Positions 55,372 through 64,000 of a stretch of 64,000 nt of DNA are shown here, in pieces. A program made the position numbers and the translations under genes. This DNA is from a virus, in IMG/VR virus record IMGVR_UViG_3300032897_000001, positions 1 to 64,000 of that record; one strand, 5' to 3'. Below the pieces are notes generated by a model that saw only the letters and a list, made by a program, of their open reading frames with translations, was not told the DNA's origin and searched no databases. Each line of letters opens with the position of its first letter. The first letter of the stretch is position 1.

Positions 55372-56382
55372 TCACCACCACCATGTTGCCAGAATTCCTT
55401 CTGTGGAAGGCGCTGCCCAATTCGTTTGAAATTGAATAGATGTTGAGGTTGCAAATTGCAGGGCTTGGAGGAAATTAAAACCAATGGGTACGTTGCCACG
55501 GCATATGCCAATGCCTTGGCCGAAAACAGCACCATTATTGAATCCTACGAAACACCGTGGCCAGACGGCATTGGTGTTGTTTAATCCGAATGAAATATAA
55601 GATCCTGTTGCGGCAAGACTGTATACGGCAGAAGATACCGTTACATCAATTGGATCATCGCCCATACCAGTAACAAAAGATATTCTATTGGTGGGAGAAT
55701 TATCCAGCATCTGATATGTGTTGACAGCGGAAACAGTCCAAATTCCCGTGGAATCAAAGACACCAAACGCGCCCGGCGTCCGATTATACATATTCCATAC
55801 AGAAGCTTGTACTGCTCCGCCGCCAAGGGCAATTGTACCGAATTGAAATGACACCTGTCCAGCTATTCCGGATGTGAGGAATGTTCCAAGATATGTGCAC
55901 TGATTAGCCGGGCAGGAAAAAGCAGCCACACTTGTTTGACAAGACAATGTTGCGGCATTAGTCCATATGCCCTTGAACAAGGCTAGTCCGGCACCTGCGG
56001 ACCGACTGCTAATGCCTGCACCGGAATTACCCCAGGCAGGTCCCGTGCACAAAGAGACTGTGGCGCCATTCATGCCCACAAACACGTCATAGAGCGTATT
56101 TGCAGACCAATTTGAACCAAGTGAGAGCACCAATCCGCTAGTATCGGTGTCAGATGATGTAAAAATTTTAAGCATGAACGATGTCGTGCCGTCATAGATC
56201 GGCACAGTGTTTCCCGTGCAAGGCGCATAATAGAGCGTGGTTGCAGCAACGACATCAGCCGTCATTACACATGATCCATTCGACAAAGTAAGTCTTCCTC
56301 CAGGAAGACTCGTTTGCGCACAAGCACTCACGCACATAAGAGACAAAAACGCTATTACAGTTGTAAGCATTGTTTGCAACAT
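55372..56382 (-). CDS. Tail-associated surface protein with signal peptide
   Basis: 336 residues. Hydrophobic leader MLQTMLTTVIAFLSLMCVSA with a Cys that fits a lipobox, then PGGRLTLSNGSCVMTADVVA, a block common in tail-region proteins of alphaproteobacterial phages. Ser/Gly/Thr-rich rest. Function unknown. Confidence 0.6.
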   Translation of the reverse strand: MLQTMLTTVIAFLSLMCVSACAQTSLPGGRLTLSNGSCVMTADVVAATTLYYAPCTGNTVPIYDGTTSFMLKIFTSSDTDTSGLVLSLGSNWSANTLYDVFVGMNGATVSLCTGPAWGNSGAGISSRSAGAGLALFKGIWTNAATLSCQTSVAAFSCPANQCTYLGTFLTSGIAGQVSFQFGTIALGGGAVQASVWNMYNRTPGAFGVFDSTGIWTVSAVNTYQMLDNSPTNRISFVTGMGDDPIDVTVSSAVYSLAATGSYISFGLNNTNAVWPRCFVGFNNGAVFGQGIGICRGNVPIGFNFLQALQFATSTSIQFQTNWAAPSTEGILATWWW

Positions 56383-56394
56383 AGTTGTGTCCTC

Positions 56395-57591
56395 TTACAC
56401 AGTCGTAATAATTCCACCGGTTACAGCCGTTGGAGTGCCGAAGTAACCTCCTGTTAATTCCAGCACAGAATTAAGTGACGCATAAAAATCACCTAAACCT
56501 GTATTACCCGATCCTAGCACACGGCCGCGAAACAAACCATAGCTGCGACCATTAGCAACCAAGCCACCTGACGAATTCCCGATTAGAACTATTGGCGCAC
56601 TAAATTGGAACATGGCCGTACCGCCTCCAATAATTGTCAAACCATAAACAAATTGGCATACAGCCAGTCCATTGGCTTGTGGAGTACCTTGAGCAATCTG
56701 CAAGGATGATGTGCCGCAGAGAAACGCGAGTCCTTGGCCATCTTTTACAAAAGGTCCTGCGGATGTTCCGTCTCCTGTTATCAGGAGAGCATCAATAACA
56801 CCAACCTGGACCACATCCACTTCTATTCCGGCTCCCCCGGTAAAGTGAAGTTCTGTGGTGAACTTGCTTCGTAAATACGCCATACTGGCAGCAACACTGC
56901 CGCTATAGGCAGAACCTGTTGTGTCTATTGGTCCAGTAAGTGCTGCACCAAGAATAGATATAAGATTGTTCTGCGGATGGTTCATATAGACCATGCTGGA
57001 ATAATTAAACACACCTGCCGCATATTGCAGGATAACACGGCCAGTATCAGCAATCGTAAAATTGGTGAGATATGCGAACGCTGCATTAAGATCTATGAAC
57101 TGGGACGCGGTCCCTCCAACCGTATATGTAACTGTTGTTGTAATCAGACCAGGAACCGGCACCCAATTTGCGCTATTGAACGTCGCATCCGGATTGACTG
57201 TGTTGTTATCAACAGTGGATATCCATAGGTGCGCTCCGCCCTGTGGAGAGCCCGCAGTAACACCATTAGTCGCCACCAGCACCGCGCCATAAGGGTAACC
57301 TCCTATGGCAGTTGAGAATGCCGAATCGAATTGCGTCAATCCGCCCGCGCAATTGCTGTATCTCGACCACGCCGTGATCTGGTTAAACAGCCCGTTGAAG
57401 TCCCTTCCCCACGGCGGGATTCCTCCTGCACCCACGGGAATAAACGTCAAGGGTGGGAACCCATCCACCAGGGACGCTGCACCGGCTGTTATACCGATCT
57501 GCGATGCCTGCGGAATTGCATTAGTGTTCGCCGCAACAGCATTATTTGCAAATGGTATAGGGAACTTTGTGGGCAAGGATGCTGCAAGCAT
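56395..57591 (-). CDS. Tail fibre protein
   Basis: 398 residues; ATG 57591 chosen because the upstream gene ends at 57605. ASLPTKFPIPFANNAVA, GAGGIPPWGRDFNGLFNQIT and AIGGYPYGAVLVATNG are typical of alphaproteobacterial phage tail fibres. C-terminal half Gly/Ser-rich with a probable receptor domain. Confidence 0.75.
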   Translation of the reverse strand: MLAASLPTKFPIPFANNAVAANTNAIPQASQIGITAGAASLVDGFPPLTFIPVGAGGIPPWGRDFNGLFNQITAWSRYSNCAGGLTQFDSAFSTAIGGYPYGAVLVATNGVTAGSPQGGAHLWISTVDNNTVNPDATFNSANWVPVPGLITTTVTYTVGGTASQFIDLNAAFAYLTNFTIADTGRVILQYAAGVFNYSSMVYMNHPQNNLISILGAALTGPIDTTGSAYSGSVAASMAYLRSKFTTELHFTGGAGIEVDVVQVGVIDALLITGDGTSAGPFVKDGQGLAFLCGTSSLQIAQGTPQANGLAVCQFVYGLTIIGGGTAMFQFSAPIVLIGNSSGGLVANGRSYGLFRGRVLGSGNTGLGDFYASLNSVLELTGGYFGTPTAVTGGIITTV

Positions 57592-57604
57592 GCCGCTGTC
57601 TCTA

Positions 57605-58384
57605 TTAGTTAGAGTATCCGGGGAACACGACTGTTGCAGTAACTCCCGTTGGTTTCGGAAGTACGCCGGATGTCGTGATGATTGCGTATTCAACACGGGA
57701 CAGAAGGAATCTGAATGTGTATGTCATTGTCATATTCAGTCCATCTGTGACATAACAGTTGCCACGTCCCGGGAATAGACTTCTCAAGATGGCATTAATG
57801 CTTGGAATAGATCCGTTTGAAATATTCGACATTGCCTTTGCAATGATCAATGCACGAAATGATTGATCCGACATCGTGAAACTGAATGTCATTCCTACTG
57901 TGTTAGACGCACCCACACCGGCATAAAAACAGCCTACGCCACCAGGACCAAAATCCTCGACTGTGGCCGGTGTCTGTTCGTTGAATCCAAAGAACTTGGC
58001 AACGATAGTCTGTGTTGCAGATTGAACCTGGATTACCCGCTGAACACCGACGATCCTCCCCCACACATCCAGGCCATAACCCTGCGCTGTGGTTACGTTC
58101 CAGATATTATCGTACAGCATTTCCATATTCAGTGTTTGATCAATATATTGATCGAAATTTCCTATCAAAGACGTGAGAACACGCGAATTAGCGTATTGAC
58201 TGATTATTGTGCTCCAATAAGAGAAGGGGATAACATCCCCGACTTGGCTGGTGCCAACAACAAAAGTCCCGATAGTGGGTTGAAATGGTGATTGCGGTGC
58301 AGGAGGATACGGCGGACCCGATTCGATCTGCGTTGCAAAATCTACGGCGCTGAAGTCTGTTGAATTAAAATCAGGGAATGCCAT
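57605..58384 (-). CDS. Baseplate protein, gpI/DUF2612-like
   Basis: 259 residues. The DUF2612-type sequence WNVTTAQGYGLDVWGRIVGV with later YVTDGLNMTMTYTFRF is found at the base of contractile tails between the J-like and fibre genes. Links fibres to baseplate. Confidence 0.75.
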   Translation of the reverse strand: MAFPDFNSTDFSAVDFATQIESGPPYPPAPQSPFQPTIGTFVVGTSQVGDVIPFSYWSTIISQYANSRVLTSLIGNFDQYIDQTLNMEMLYDNIWNVTTAQGYGLDVWGRIVGVQRVIQVQSATQTIVAKFFGFNEQTPATVEDFGPGGVGCFYAGVGASNTVGMTFSFTMSDQSFRALIIAKAMSNISNGSIPSINAILRSLFPGRGNCYVTDGLNMTMTYTFRFLLSRVEYAIITTSGVLPKPTGVTATVVFPGYSN

Positions 58385-58402
58385 TTATCAGCCTTGAGAA
58401 TA

Positions 58403-58588
58403 TCAGCCTTGAGAACGCGCCTCTATATCGCGAATAATGCGCTCAGCAGCCTCCGCACGGGCTCTTGTTTGTTGAAGTTCTGCCTGCAGTCTATCAACGG
58501 CTGCACCAAGTTTTGCGTTTTCAACAACGATCTGACCAATTACACCAGCGAGCCTTTGTTCAGCATCAAGAATCGGCGGGTTTGTCAT
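58403..58588 (-). CDS. Small coiled-coil protein
   Basis: 61 residues from ATG 58588; QRLAGVIGQIVVENAKLGAA and EAAERIIRDIEARSQ form a coiled coil. Could be a chaperone or minor tail part. Confidence 0.5.
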   Translation of the reverse strand: MTNPPILDAEQRLAGVIGQIVVENAKLGAAVDRLQAELQQTRARAEAAERIIRDIEARSQG

Positions 58589-58611
58589 GATAGTGCGCAA
58601 CCTTTCTTCTA

Positions 58612-59568
58612 TCAGGCAGGCAAGTAATTAACTACTATCAAAGCTGTGCCAACATTAGATAAGGTGCCGCTTTGAGTCAGTGTCAAGAAATAATTAGGAG
58701 AGCCTGCTGGCATAGAACTTTGTCCCGCACCCGTTATATTAATACTATGCACGCCAAGCGTCGTAATCGTTGTGGCAGAAAAATACGTCGTGTCTGTGGC
58801 CACAGTTCCCCCGGATAGCGTGACACCGCCTGTGGCGCCAAATGCTGTTGTTGTGTATGCCGTTACTTCTGTGACAGTCGCACCTGTGGGAATAGATAGT
58901 CCGTATGTTGTAGTTCCTGTAACACCAACGGTTCCATTAACACGCTGCGCTACCTCCGCTGATGCGGCATTGATATATATGCCCGTGGCAACATTAAGCG
59001 TTCCCGCACCTTTATCGCCGCCCGTGGGAGATCCGATCTGTACGCCATTAAGCACAGTTGCACTGATTGCACCTGACGGTGCCAACAATTCGACGGCACC
59101 GCTCCCACCCTGCCCTTGCAACTCCAGATTAACGTTTGCATCGGTGCCGATAGCCTTGACGATAGGGTCAACACCGGTGATCGCCGCAGTTATGCTGATT
59201 TGATTTGCAATGATGGCATTCGGACCGGTGAAAGTCACCAATGGACCGTACACAGACTGATTGATATTTAGACTGGAACCCGTCGTCGTGGGTACAAGTG
59301 CGATACTGCCACTTGTCGAGCCATTGAAGGTGATCGCGCCACCAAGTCCGCCATTGACACCAAGTGATGGTGTTGGTGTCCACACGGTTGTGCTTGCAGT
59401 TGTCGCGCTCAATATGGAACCGACACTGGGTGTCGTGGTTGGCGGGATGCTCTGAAACACCGCAGCATTCATATCATGCAGAACCTGCCGCAAAACAGAA
59501 GCTGTTATGTTTGATCCAGATGGCAACTGTGCATTTATTTCTGCATCGATACTTGCTTGCGTGCTCAT
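58612..59568 (-). CDS. Tail appendage protein
   Basis: 318 residues. Helical N-terminus (STQASIDAEINAQLP), then Thr/Gly/Val-rich repeats. Probably fibre or appendage structure. ATG 59568. Confidence 0.6.
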   Translation of the reverse strand: MSTQASIDAEINAQLPSGSNITASVLRQVLHDMNAAVFQSIPPTTTPSVGSILSATTASTTVWTPTPSLGVNGGLGGAITFNGSTSGSIALVPTTTGSSLNINQSVYGPLVTFTGPNAIIANQISITAAITGVDPIVKAIGTDANVNLELQGQGGSGAVELLAPSGAISATVLNGVQIGSPTGGDKGAGTLNVATGIYINAASAEVAQRVNGTVGVTGTTTYGLSIPTGATVTEVTAYTTTAFGATGGVTLSGGTVATDTTYFSATTITTLGVHSINITGAGQSSMPAGSPNYFLTLTQSGTLSNVGTALIVVNYLPA

Positions 59569-59577
59569 GTTTCCATC

Positions 59578-61635
59578 TTACACGAACGTTACAGCGATGT
59601 TGTTCGCTGAAATGGAAGGGATTTGGTTCAACTGAACCTGCACAAAGGTTTGATTTGCCGTAGCAAATCCGCATAGAACCTGTGTCGCGGCTGTTGTAGT
59701 TGTTGGCACATAAGTAGATGGTGCCGCGGCTTGCTCGAATTGTGCACCAAATATCTGAATGTTTGTCGTGCTGGATGGATCGACACCTGTACTCAATAAC
59801 ACATTGTTAGAAAAACCACATAAAGCCAACAATGATGAAGATGCTGTGTTCAACATGGCGGTGATAGAACACCTGTAAAATCCATTAGTTGCCGCTGTTA
59901 TTACTGCATAGAAATTAGTTACAGGAGCGGTTGACCCCGTCGCTGTAGGTACCGTTGCAATTATTCCCTGAGATACATCAAATGTTGCTTCTACAAAATT
60001 TGAATTCGCACCATCTCCAAGATGAAGTGACAAAAAATTACCATTTCCCGGCTTTGCGTACACACTGAATGTGTAAACGAGTGCGACGGGAGGTTTATTT
60101 ATTGTCTGGTTTATGTTACAATTAATCGTCCCGCCTCTTTGCCACAACCACGCATCCGTTGTTCCATCAGGAGACAGACTGTAGCTGCCCGTAAGAGTAA
60201 CGGTGCCCGACACTGTCCAAGATGTGTTGAATGTATTCGATTGCAAAATTTGATTTGTTGCACCAAGGCTTGTTTGTGCTGTGCTTATCGTATATACACC
60301 AGTTCCGCCTACTGTACCGCTGATTTGGGACACAATAGTTGTTGCGGGAACTATTGTTCCTGATCCATTGGATATGGAAAGCGTCTGTCCAGCAGAAATA
60401 GTTCCCGACACAAGTGATGTCACAGTCATCACTGTGCCGTTACAGTACATATAGGCAGAAGCAGCACCAGGGTTGTTATTAGAACCAATTGTGACACTGA
60501 TAACTTGTCCCTCTGCCCATGTTCCGAGTGCAGATATGGATGGTACAAACCGCGATGCCCAAATTTTGGCACCGATTGCCGCCTGGGGACCGTCCACAAC
60601 ATTAAGTGCATTGGGTGCACCATTCCCCGCATTAATAATGGCCTGTTGTATCAGCGTCGTCGCTGTTGCGGGAACTTGAATGCTGTTGACAATCTGAACA
60701 GAGAACAGAAGAGGCAGGGGATTCGGAATTTGATATGTGACTGAGTATGATGGATACGGCACCATCGCACTGGTGTCTTGCACAGTGACTGTTGTGTTAC
60801 CCGCGGCATAGCCACAGCCGGGCGCCTTCCGAGACCATATAGCCTTGCCAACGGCCGATGGCGTGCCTCCGGCAGCCACGACATACACCGAATTCGCTGC
60901 CAATGTGACACCGTTTTGAGTGACAGGCGCGGCTGTAGCGTTCTCCAGGACGACTGCCTGTGTCACGCCAGGGACACCCAACACGGCTCCTAGTATTGAT
61001 GGCAAAGATCCCAGTGAATTCGCTGCTGTTGAAAGTTCTCTCCGATCTTCAAATGCAGCGGTGCTCTCAACATTTTGTCCCTGTACTCCTGACAATATGG
61101 AAACCGTGTCCCACCCAGGAATTGCCTGATAAATCGACACAGTGGATGGAATGGCGAGCAATCCCGGAATCCGCGCGGCAAATGTTATGGATGTCGATCC
61201 GGTTACCCCGATCGTTCCTGCAGCAAGGCTTTGATATTGATTGTTGCTCTGATCAACAACCAAAGACCCCACCGGAATAACGGTACCGACTGCACCAACA
61301 CATTGGAGTGCCAATGTCGTCGGTGTCGCCGGTATCCGCTCCATAAAATAGATGCGGCCAATTGCGTCTTGAAACCTTCCCTCAGCATAAGCCGGGTCCG
61401 TCTGCGTCGAATAGAATAGAAATGTCGCATTAGCGTTGGCAATGATTGCTGCCATACTTGCCGCAAGTTGTCCCTGCGGTGTCGCGTTTGTCAGAGACCC
61501 TTGTGTTGTGCTGAAATTTAAATTTCCACCGAATGCAGCATTTATGTCAGCCTGCACACCTGTAAGAATAGCAGACTCTGCCGGAACAACAAATCCCGTT
61601 GGGCCAAATGTAGGGACAGGGACATTAGTCGTCAC
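59578..61635 (-). CDS. Baseplate J-like protein with inserted carbohydrate-binding-like domain
   Basis: 685 residues, about twice the usual size. The first ~370 residues match gpJ/gp47 (LTGVQADINAAFGG, YFMERIPATPTTLAL, and PSILGAVLGVPGVTQAVVLEN). Residues ~410-650 are an extra beta-rich stretch with NPGAASAYMYCNG, then YTFSVYAKPGNGNFLSLHLG, resembling a galactose-binding or concanavalin-like domain. The C-terminus returns to a J-like strand. The insert may bind glycans at the cell surface. Confidence 0.75.
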   Translation of the reverse strand: MTTNVPVPTFGPTGFVVPAESAILTGVQADINAAFGGNLNFSTTQGSLTNATPQGQLAASMAAIIANANATFLFYSTQTDPAYAEGRFQDAIGRIYFMERIPATPTTLALQCVGAVGTVIPVGSLVVDQSNNQYQSLAAGTIGVTGSTSITFAARIPGLLAIPSTVSIYQAIPGWDTVSILSGVQGQNVESTAAFEDRRELSTAANSLGSLPSILGAVLGVPGVTQAVVLENATAAPVTQNGVTLAANSVYVVAAGGTPSAVGKAIWSRKAPGCGYAAGNTTVTVQDTSAMVPYPSYSVTYQIPNPLPLLFSVQIVNSIQVPATATTLIQQAIINAGNGAPNALNVVDGPQAAIGAKIWASRFVPSISALGTWAEGQVISVTIGSNNNPGAASAYMYCNGTVMTVTSLVSGTISAGQTLSISNGSGTIVPATTIVSQISGTVGGTGVYTISTAQTSLGATNQILQSNTFNTSWTVSGTVTLTGSYSLSPDGTTDAWLWQRGGTINCNINQTINKPPVALVYTFSVYAKPGNGNFLSLHLGDGANSNFVEATFDVSQGIIATVPTATGSTAPVTNFYAVITAATNGFYRCSITAMLNTASSSLLALCGFSNNVLLSTGVDPSSTTNIQIFGAQFEQAAAPSTYVPTTTTAATQVLCGFATANQTFVQVQLNQIPSISANNIAVTFV

Positions 61636-62030
61636 GGGCTGACTACTCCATAAATAGCCGGGCTTTGCGAAGTTGTCCCGAAAGTCGCCACAGATGTTCC
61701 TTTAGGACCGGTAATTTGAATTTGCCCGCTAACGACGCGATTAGCCGTTATGGCTGCTATATACACATTTACGCTTAAGACATCGGGAACAGTCTGTGCG
61801 GCGGCAACATAGCGTGCTTTAAGATATGCCAACGGCGGCATTTGGCCTAGAATTGCTTGAAAGTAGGGCACACCTTGTGTGGTGTCGTACCACAATTCCC
61901 CCTGGAACAGTCGGCACGCACTAGCCGCATCCTGTGCCAATGAATAGGGTTCCGTCGCCATGGCGATATTGCCGCTGGAATCAACGACAAGATCCCAAGT
62001 GACTGTATCAAGTAAAAGAGTCGCCGCCAT
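61632..62030 (-). CDS. Baseplate wedge protein, gp25/gpW-like
   Basis: 132 residues. TWDLVVD, SLAQDAASACRLFQGELWYD and LGQMPPLAYLKARY match gp25-like baseplate proteins of contractile-tail phages. ATG overlaps the J-like gene start region. Confidence 0.75.
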   Translation of the reverse strand: MAATLLLDTVTWDLVVDSSGNIAMATEPYSLAQDAASACRLFQGELWYDTTQGVPYFQAILGQMPPLAYLKARYVAAAQTVPDVLSVNVYIAAITANRVVSGQIQITGPKGTSVATFGTTSQSPAIYGVVSP

Positions 62031-62041
62031 TTATATAACTG

Positions 62042-62770
62042 TCAACTTCCGGGGTTAGGTGTACCACTAGGACCACTTCCACCGGAATTAGCATGTGTAT
62101 GCGTCTGCAGCCCGATTTGATCGCTACCACCATAACCCGCAATGACAGACCCTGTCACTTGAAGATTACCGCTAACTTTCACTGTATTGTTTGCAGGAGT
62201 GATCGTAATTCCCGAGGATGTCAGTTCAATCTTATTGTTGTTCTTGTCAACTATCGTGATTCCTTTGTCCGTTGCAGTGATGTACTGCTTCGGAGCATTG
62301 TTGAGAACACCGCCGATATAGAGCGAATCCGACATGCTGTTGCGGCGCTGTGAACCCGGCGTAACGGTTTGTGTGCTGCCTTGTTTGACCTGATCTTTGA
62401 ATGTCGAGATGTCCCGGTCTGCACAATGGATGTAACCAATATCATTGACTACAGGATCGCAGATAATGGCGAAATCCCCGCCATATACCCGTGTGTAAGG
62501 TATGTGGTAGATTGTGACGTGATCTTGCTTGACGTTTCCCCCGTCAATCTGTGACACAACTGGCTGCACATCTACAAAGCCTGCACCTGCCACATCTCCG
62601 CGCTTTGCCGTAGTCTTTCCATCTTGAGCATAGACTTTGACCACGCGAACCGGCAGCATGGTCCGCATTTTCGCGACCATACGTTTTGCCTGAAACAGGA
62701 CGCGATTATAATCGCTGTTAGTGTCAGGAGGCAGCATATACCCTGTGCCGCTTGTGGTTCCATTGCTCAT
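62042..62770 (-). CDS. Baseplate spike protein
   Basis: 242 residues. Central region matches the Gp138/gpV spike: DVAGAGFVDVQPVVSQIDGG, GGDFAIICDPVVND. The C-terminus QTHTHANSGGSG has an HxH motif that binds iron at spike tips. ATGA overlap with the plug gene. Confidence 0.75.
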   Translation of the reverse strand: MSNGTTSGTGYMLPPDTNSDYNRVLFQAKRMVAKMRTMLPVRVVKVYAQDGKTTAKRGDVAGAGFVDVQPVVSQIDGGNVKQDHVTIYHIPYTRVYGGDFAIICDPVVNDIGYIHCADRDISTFKDQVKQGSTQTVTPGSQRRNSMSDSLYIGGVLNNAPKQYITATDKGITIVDKNNNKIELTSSGITITPANNTVKVSGNLQVTGSVIAGYGGSDQIGLQTHTHANSGGSGPSGTPNPGS

Positions 62771-63111
62771 GTACTGACACCATAAACAGGGGGACTTTGT
62801 CCGTATGTTGTAGGCAAATCAGCCGGCACAAGATGAAATAGCTGAAAGCGGCTGCCTAGTCCTGTATAAGTAGGATCACTGGTGCCTTGTGTATCATAGA
62901 AAGCAAGATCCCCCGTGAATCCTAGATATATAGAACGGACAATATAGTTTGCATTCAAACACAACACACCTTGTATGATCGGTGAATTATTGACAAATAC
63001 ATCACAAAACAATCCCCAAAAACTTTGATATATGTTTAGTGTACAGTTCTGCCCAGAAAGCACTATGTGCAATGTTTGAGATGGTACAGCGTTAAGAGGT
63101 ACGATAAGCAC
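62767..63111 (-). CDS. Baseplate plug-like protein (GTG start)
   Basis: 114 residues. GTG 63111 is chosen so the product begins MLIVPLNAVPSQTLHIVL, as in plug proteins (VPLxAVPxQT). AFYDTQGTSDPTYTGLGSR is the hallmark C-terminal block. It overlaps the upstream gene by few bases. Confidence 0.7.
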   Translation of the reverse strand: MLIVPLNAVPSQTLHIVLSGQNCTLNIYQSFWGLFCDVFVNNSPIIQGVLCLNANYIVRSIYLGFTGDLAFYDTQGTSDPTYTGLGSRFQLFHLVPADLPTTYGQSPPVYGVST

Positions 63112-63115
63112 AGCT

Positions 63116-63739
63116 TCACCCGAAAGAACTGGTTGACGGGAACACGACACCGGAACTAGAACTCTGTGGTGTGACAAACCCGTTTTGTGCTGAAGACGCA
63201 CTGGCTGGATTTTGAACACTTGTTGCGTTCAAGCCACCTGCAGTCTGTACCAACACTTGCGACACCCACACATCAACCACAACAAGTCCCACACCTTGAT
63301 TAGATATTCGTCTGTAGTCATAGTGCGTGATGTTGCATCCGATGTAAGTGAATTCCGGGGTTGACACGTCGTACTGATTTAGCGTCGCTGCTGCCGCAGC
63401 TACACTCGTTAAGAGATTCGTCCTGGATTGTGGAGACGCTCCCGAGGAAAAGCGTACTTTTGCGAGAAACGGTGTCAACACCTTATCATAGGATTCAAAC
63501 TGTCCCTGTTCCACCGGATAATCAGAAATCGTCCATTCAGCACGGTATTCAAATCCGATCACAGATTCGGCTGTGATCACGGGCGCGCCAGATAAAAAAA
63601 TTCCCCACTGTGGCCCGAATACTGCCGAAAATTGTGATACAAGATCCTGCGTCAGAAGTGCTGGCTGGGTAAAGCCCGCAGCAAAATTGACGTTGGGAAC
63701 GCCTGCAACGTTGGGTACGTTGACAGAAACTGTTGCCAT
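63116..63739 (-). CDS. Baseplate-proximal structural protein
   Basis: 207 residues, ATG 63739. ATVSVNVPNVAGVPNVNFA then SGAPVITAESVIGFEYRAEW, typical of a baseplate hub component in alphaproteobacterial phages. The C-terminus is Ser/Thr/Gln-rich. First gene of the baseplate block seen here. Confidence 0.65.
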   Translation of the reverse strand: MATVSVNVPNVAGVPNVNFAAGFTQPALLTQDLVSQFSAVFGPQWGIFLSGAPVITAESVIGFEYRAEWTISDYPVEQGQFESYDKVLTPFLAKVRFSSGASPQSRTNLLTSVAAAAATLNQYDVSTPEFTYIGCNITHYDYRRISNQGVGLVVVDVWVSQVLVQTAGGLNATSVQNPASASSAQNGFVTPQSSSSGVVFPSTSSFG

Positions 63740-63772
63740 CAGTAGCCACACACCTGGACAGGAGTAACCACC

Positions 63773-64000
63773 ATGTTATCCATTGTATGGATCATATTAT
63801 CCGTTATCGTTGGTCGCATCGCTACAGAACGAGGCCGCGGTTATGCGGAATGGACACTGTTTGCATTGCTCGTGTCCCCCATCATTGCCCTATTGTTTCT
63901 TTCAGTAGCGCCTATTAGAGCCCCTATTCACACACAAGTCATGGAGCCCGCTTTGATGTCACCTAAGCAAGGAACCGGCATTACACAACAAGAATTCGTT
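63773..64000 (+). CDS. Membrane protein, truncated by the window edge
   Basis: 76 residues seen, no stop before base 64000. Two hydrophobic helices (SIVWIILSVIVGRIA; LFALLVSPIIALLFLSVA) and a soluble tail. ATG 63773 after GGACAGGAGTAACCACC. Divergent from the tail operon. Unknown. Confidence 0.65.
   Translation, partial: MLSIVWIILSVIVGRIATERGRGYAEWTLFALLVSPIIALLFLSVAPIRAPIHTQVMEPALMSPKQGTGITQQEFV

Overview
The window is a fragment of a tailed bacteriophage genome, most likely from a contractile-tailed phage of an alphaproteobacterium. The host call rests on a GcrA-type regulator (a family found almost only in Alphaproteobacteria), an Omp25-like porin and parS-like motifs. The phage call rests on densely packed short genes with ATGA/TAATG overlaps, a complete replication set, and a reverse-strand tail and baseplate operon with an endolysin. 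No terminase, capsid, portal or integrase gene lies in the window, so lifestyle cannot be read from it. The left and right edges cut through genes.

Layout. 0-5.3 kb: an adenine methyltransferase, structured intergenic RNA, and a nuclease-dead TnpB/Cas12-like protein (3064-4521) flanked on both sides by CRISPR-like arrays of a 37-bp repeat; single copies of the repeat also sit at 1902, 8234 and 11383. 5.3-14.2 kb: about thirty small accessory genes, a tRNA-like RNA with unusual arms, a GcrA homologue, and two tRNAs. 14.2-16.6 kb (reverse): primase-helicase. 17-33 kb (forward): replication and nucleic-acid metabolism, including an SSB, a second protein with an SSB-like acidic tail, a beta sliding clamp, family-A DNA polymerase, D12 adenine methylase, DEDDh exonuclease, HAD phosphatase and YkgJ-like protein; G-rich pentamer-like tracts fill several gaps. 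33.3-41.5 kb: seven near-identical promoter modules and eight copies of a type-II hammerhead ribozyme placed between short genes, together with a Ycf46-like AAA+ ATPase. 41.5-49.1 kb: an AcrIII-1-like ring nuclease, PD-(D/E)XK nuclease, SNF2-like helicase and small genes. 49.1-63.7 kb (reverse): OMP, endolysin, tail spike, a run of tail or appendage proteins with Sec signal peptides, then baseplate proteins (gpI-like, J-like, gp25-like, spike, plug). A forward membrane-protein gene runs off the right edge.

How it fits together. Two systems stand out. The first is a candidate RNA-guided, cleavage-incompetent DNA binder: a TnpB/Cas12 fold with replaced RuvC residues, plus an array with spacers of 35-41 nt. 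It is best read as a transcriptional regulator or silencer rather than a cutting immune system. The second is a modular expression region in which a repeated promoter with a built-in palindromic operator drives transcripts that self-cleaving ribozymes would cut just upstream of individual ribosome-binding sites. Adenine methyltransferases plus GcrA suggest interaction with host methylation-dependent cell-cycle transcription. The ring-nuclease homologue and a Lar-like protein suggest counter-defence.
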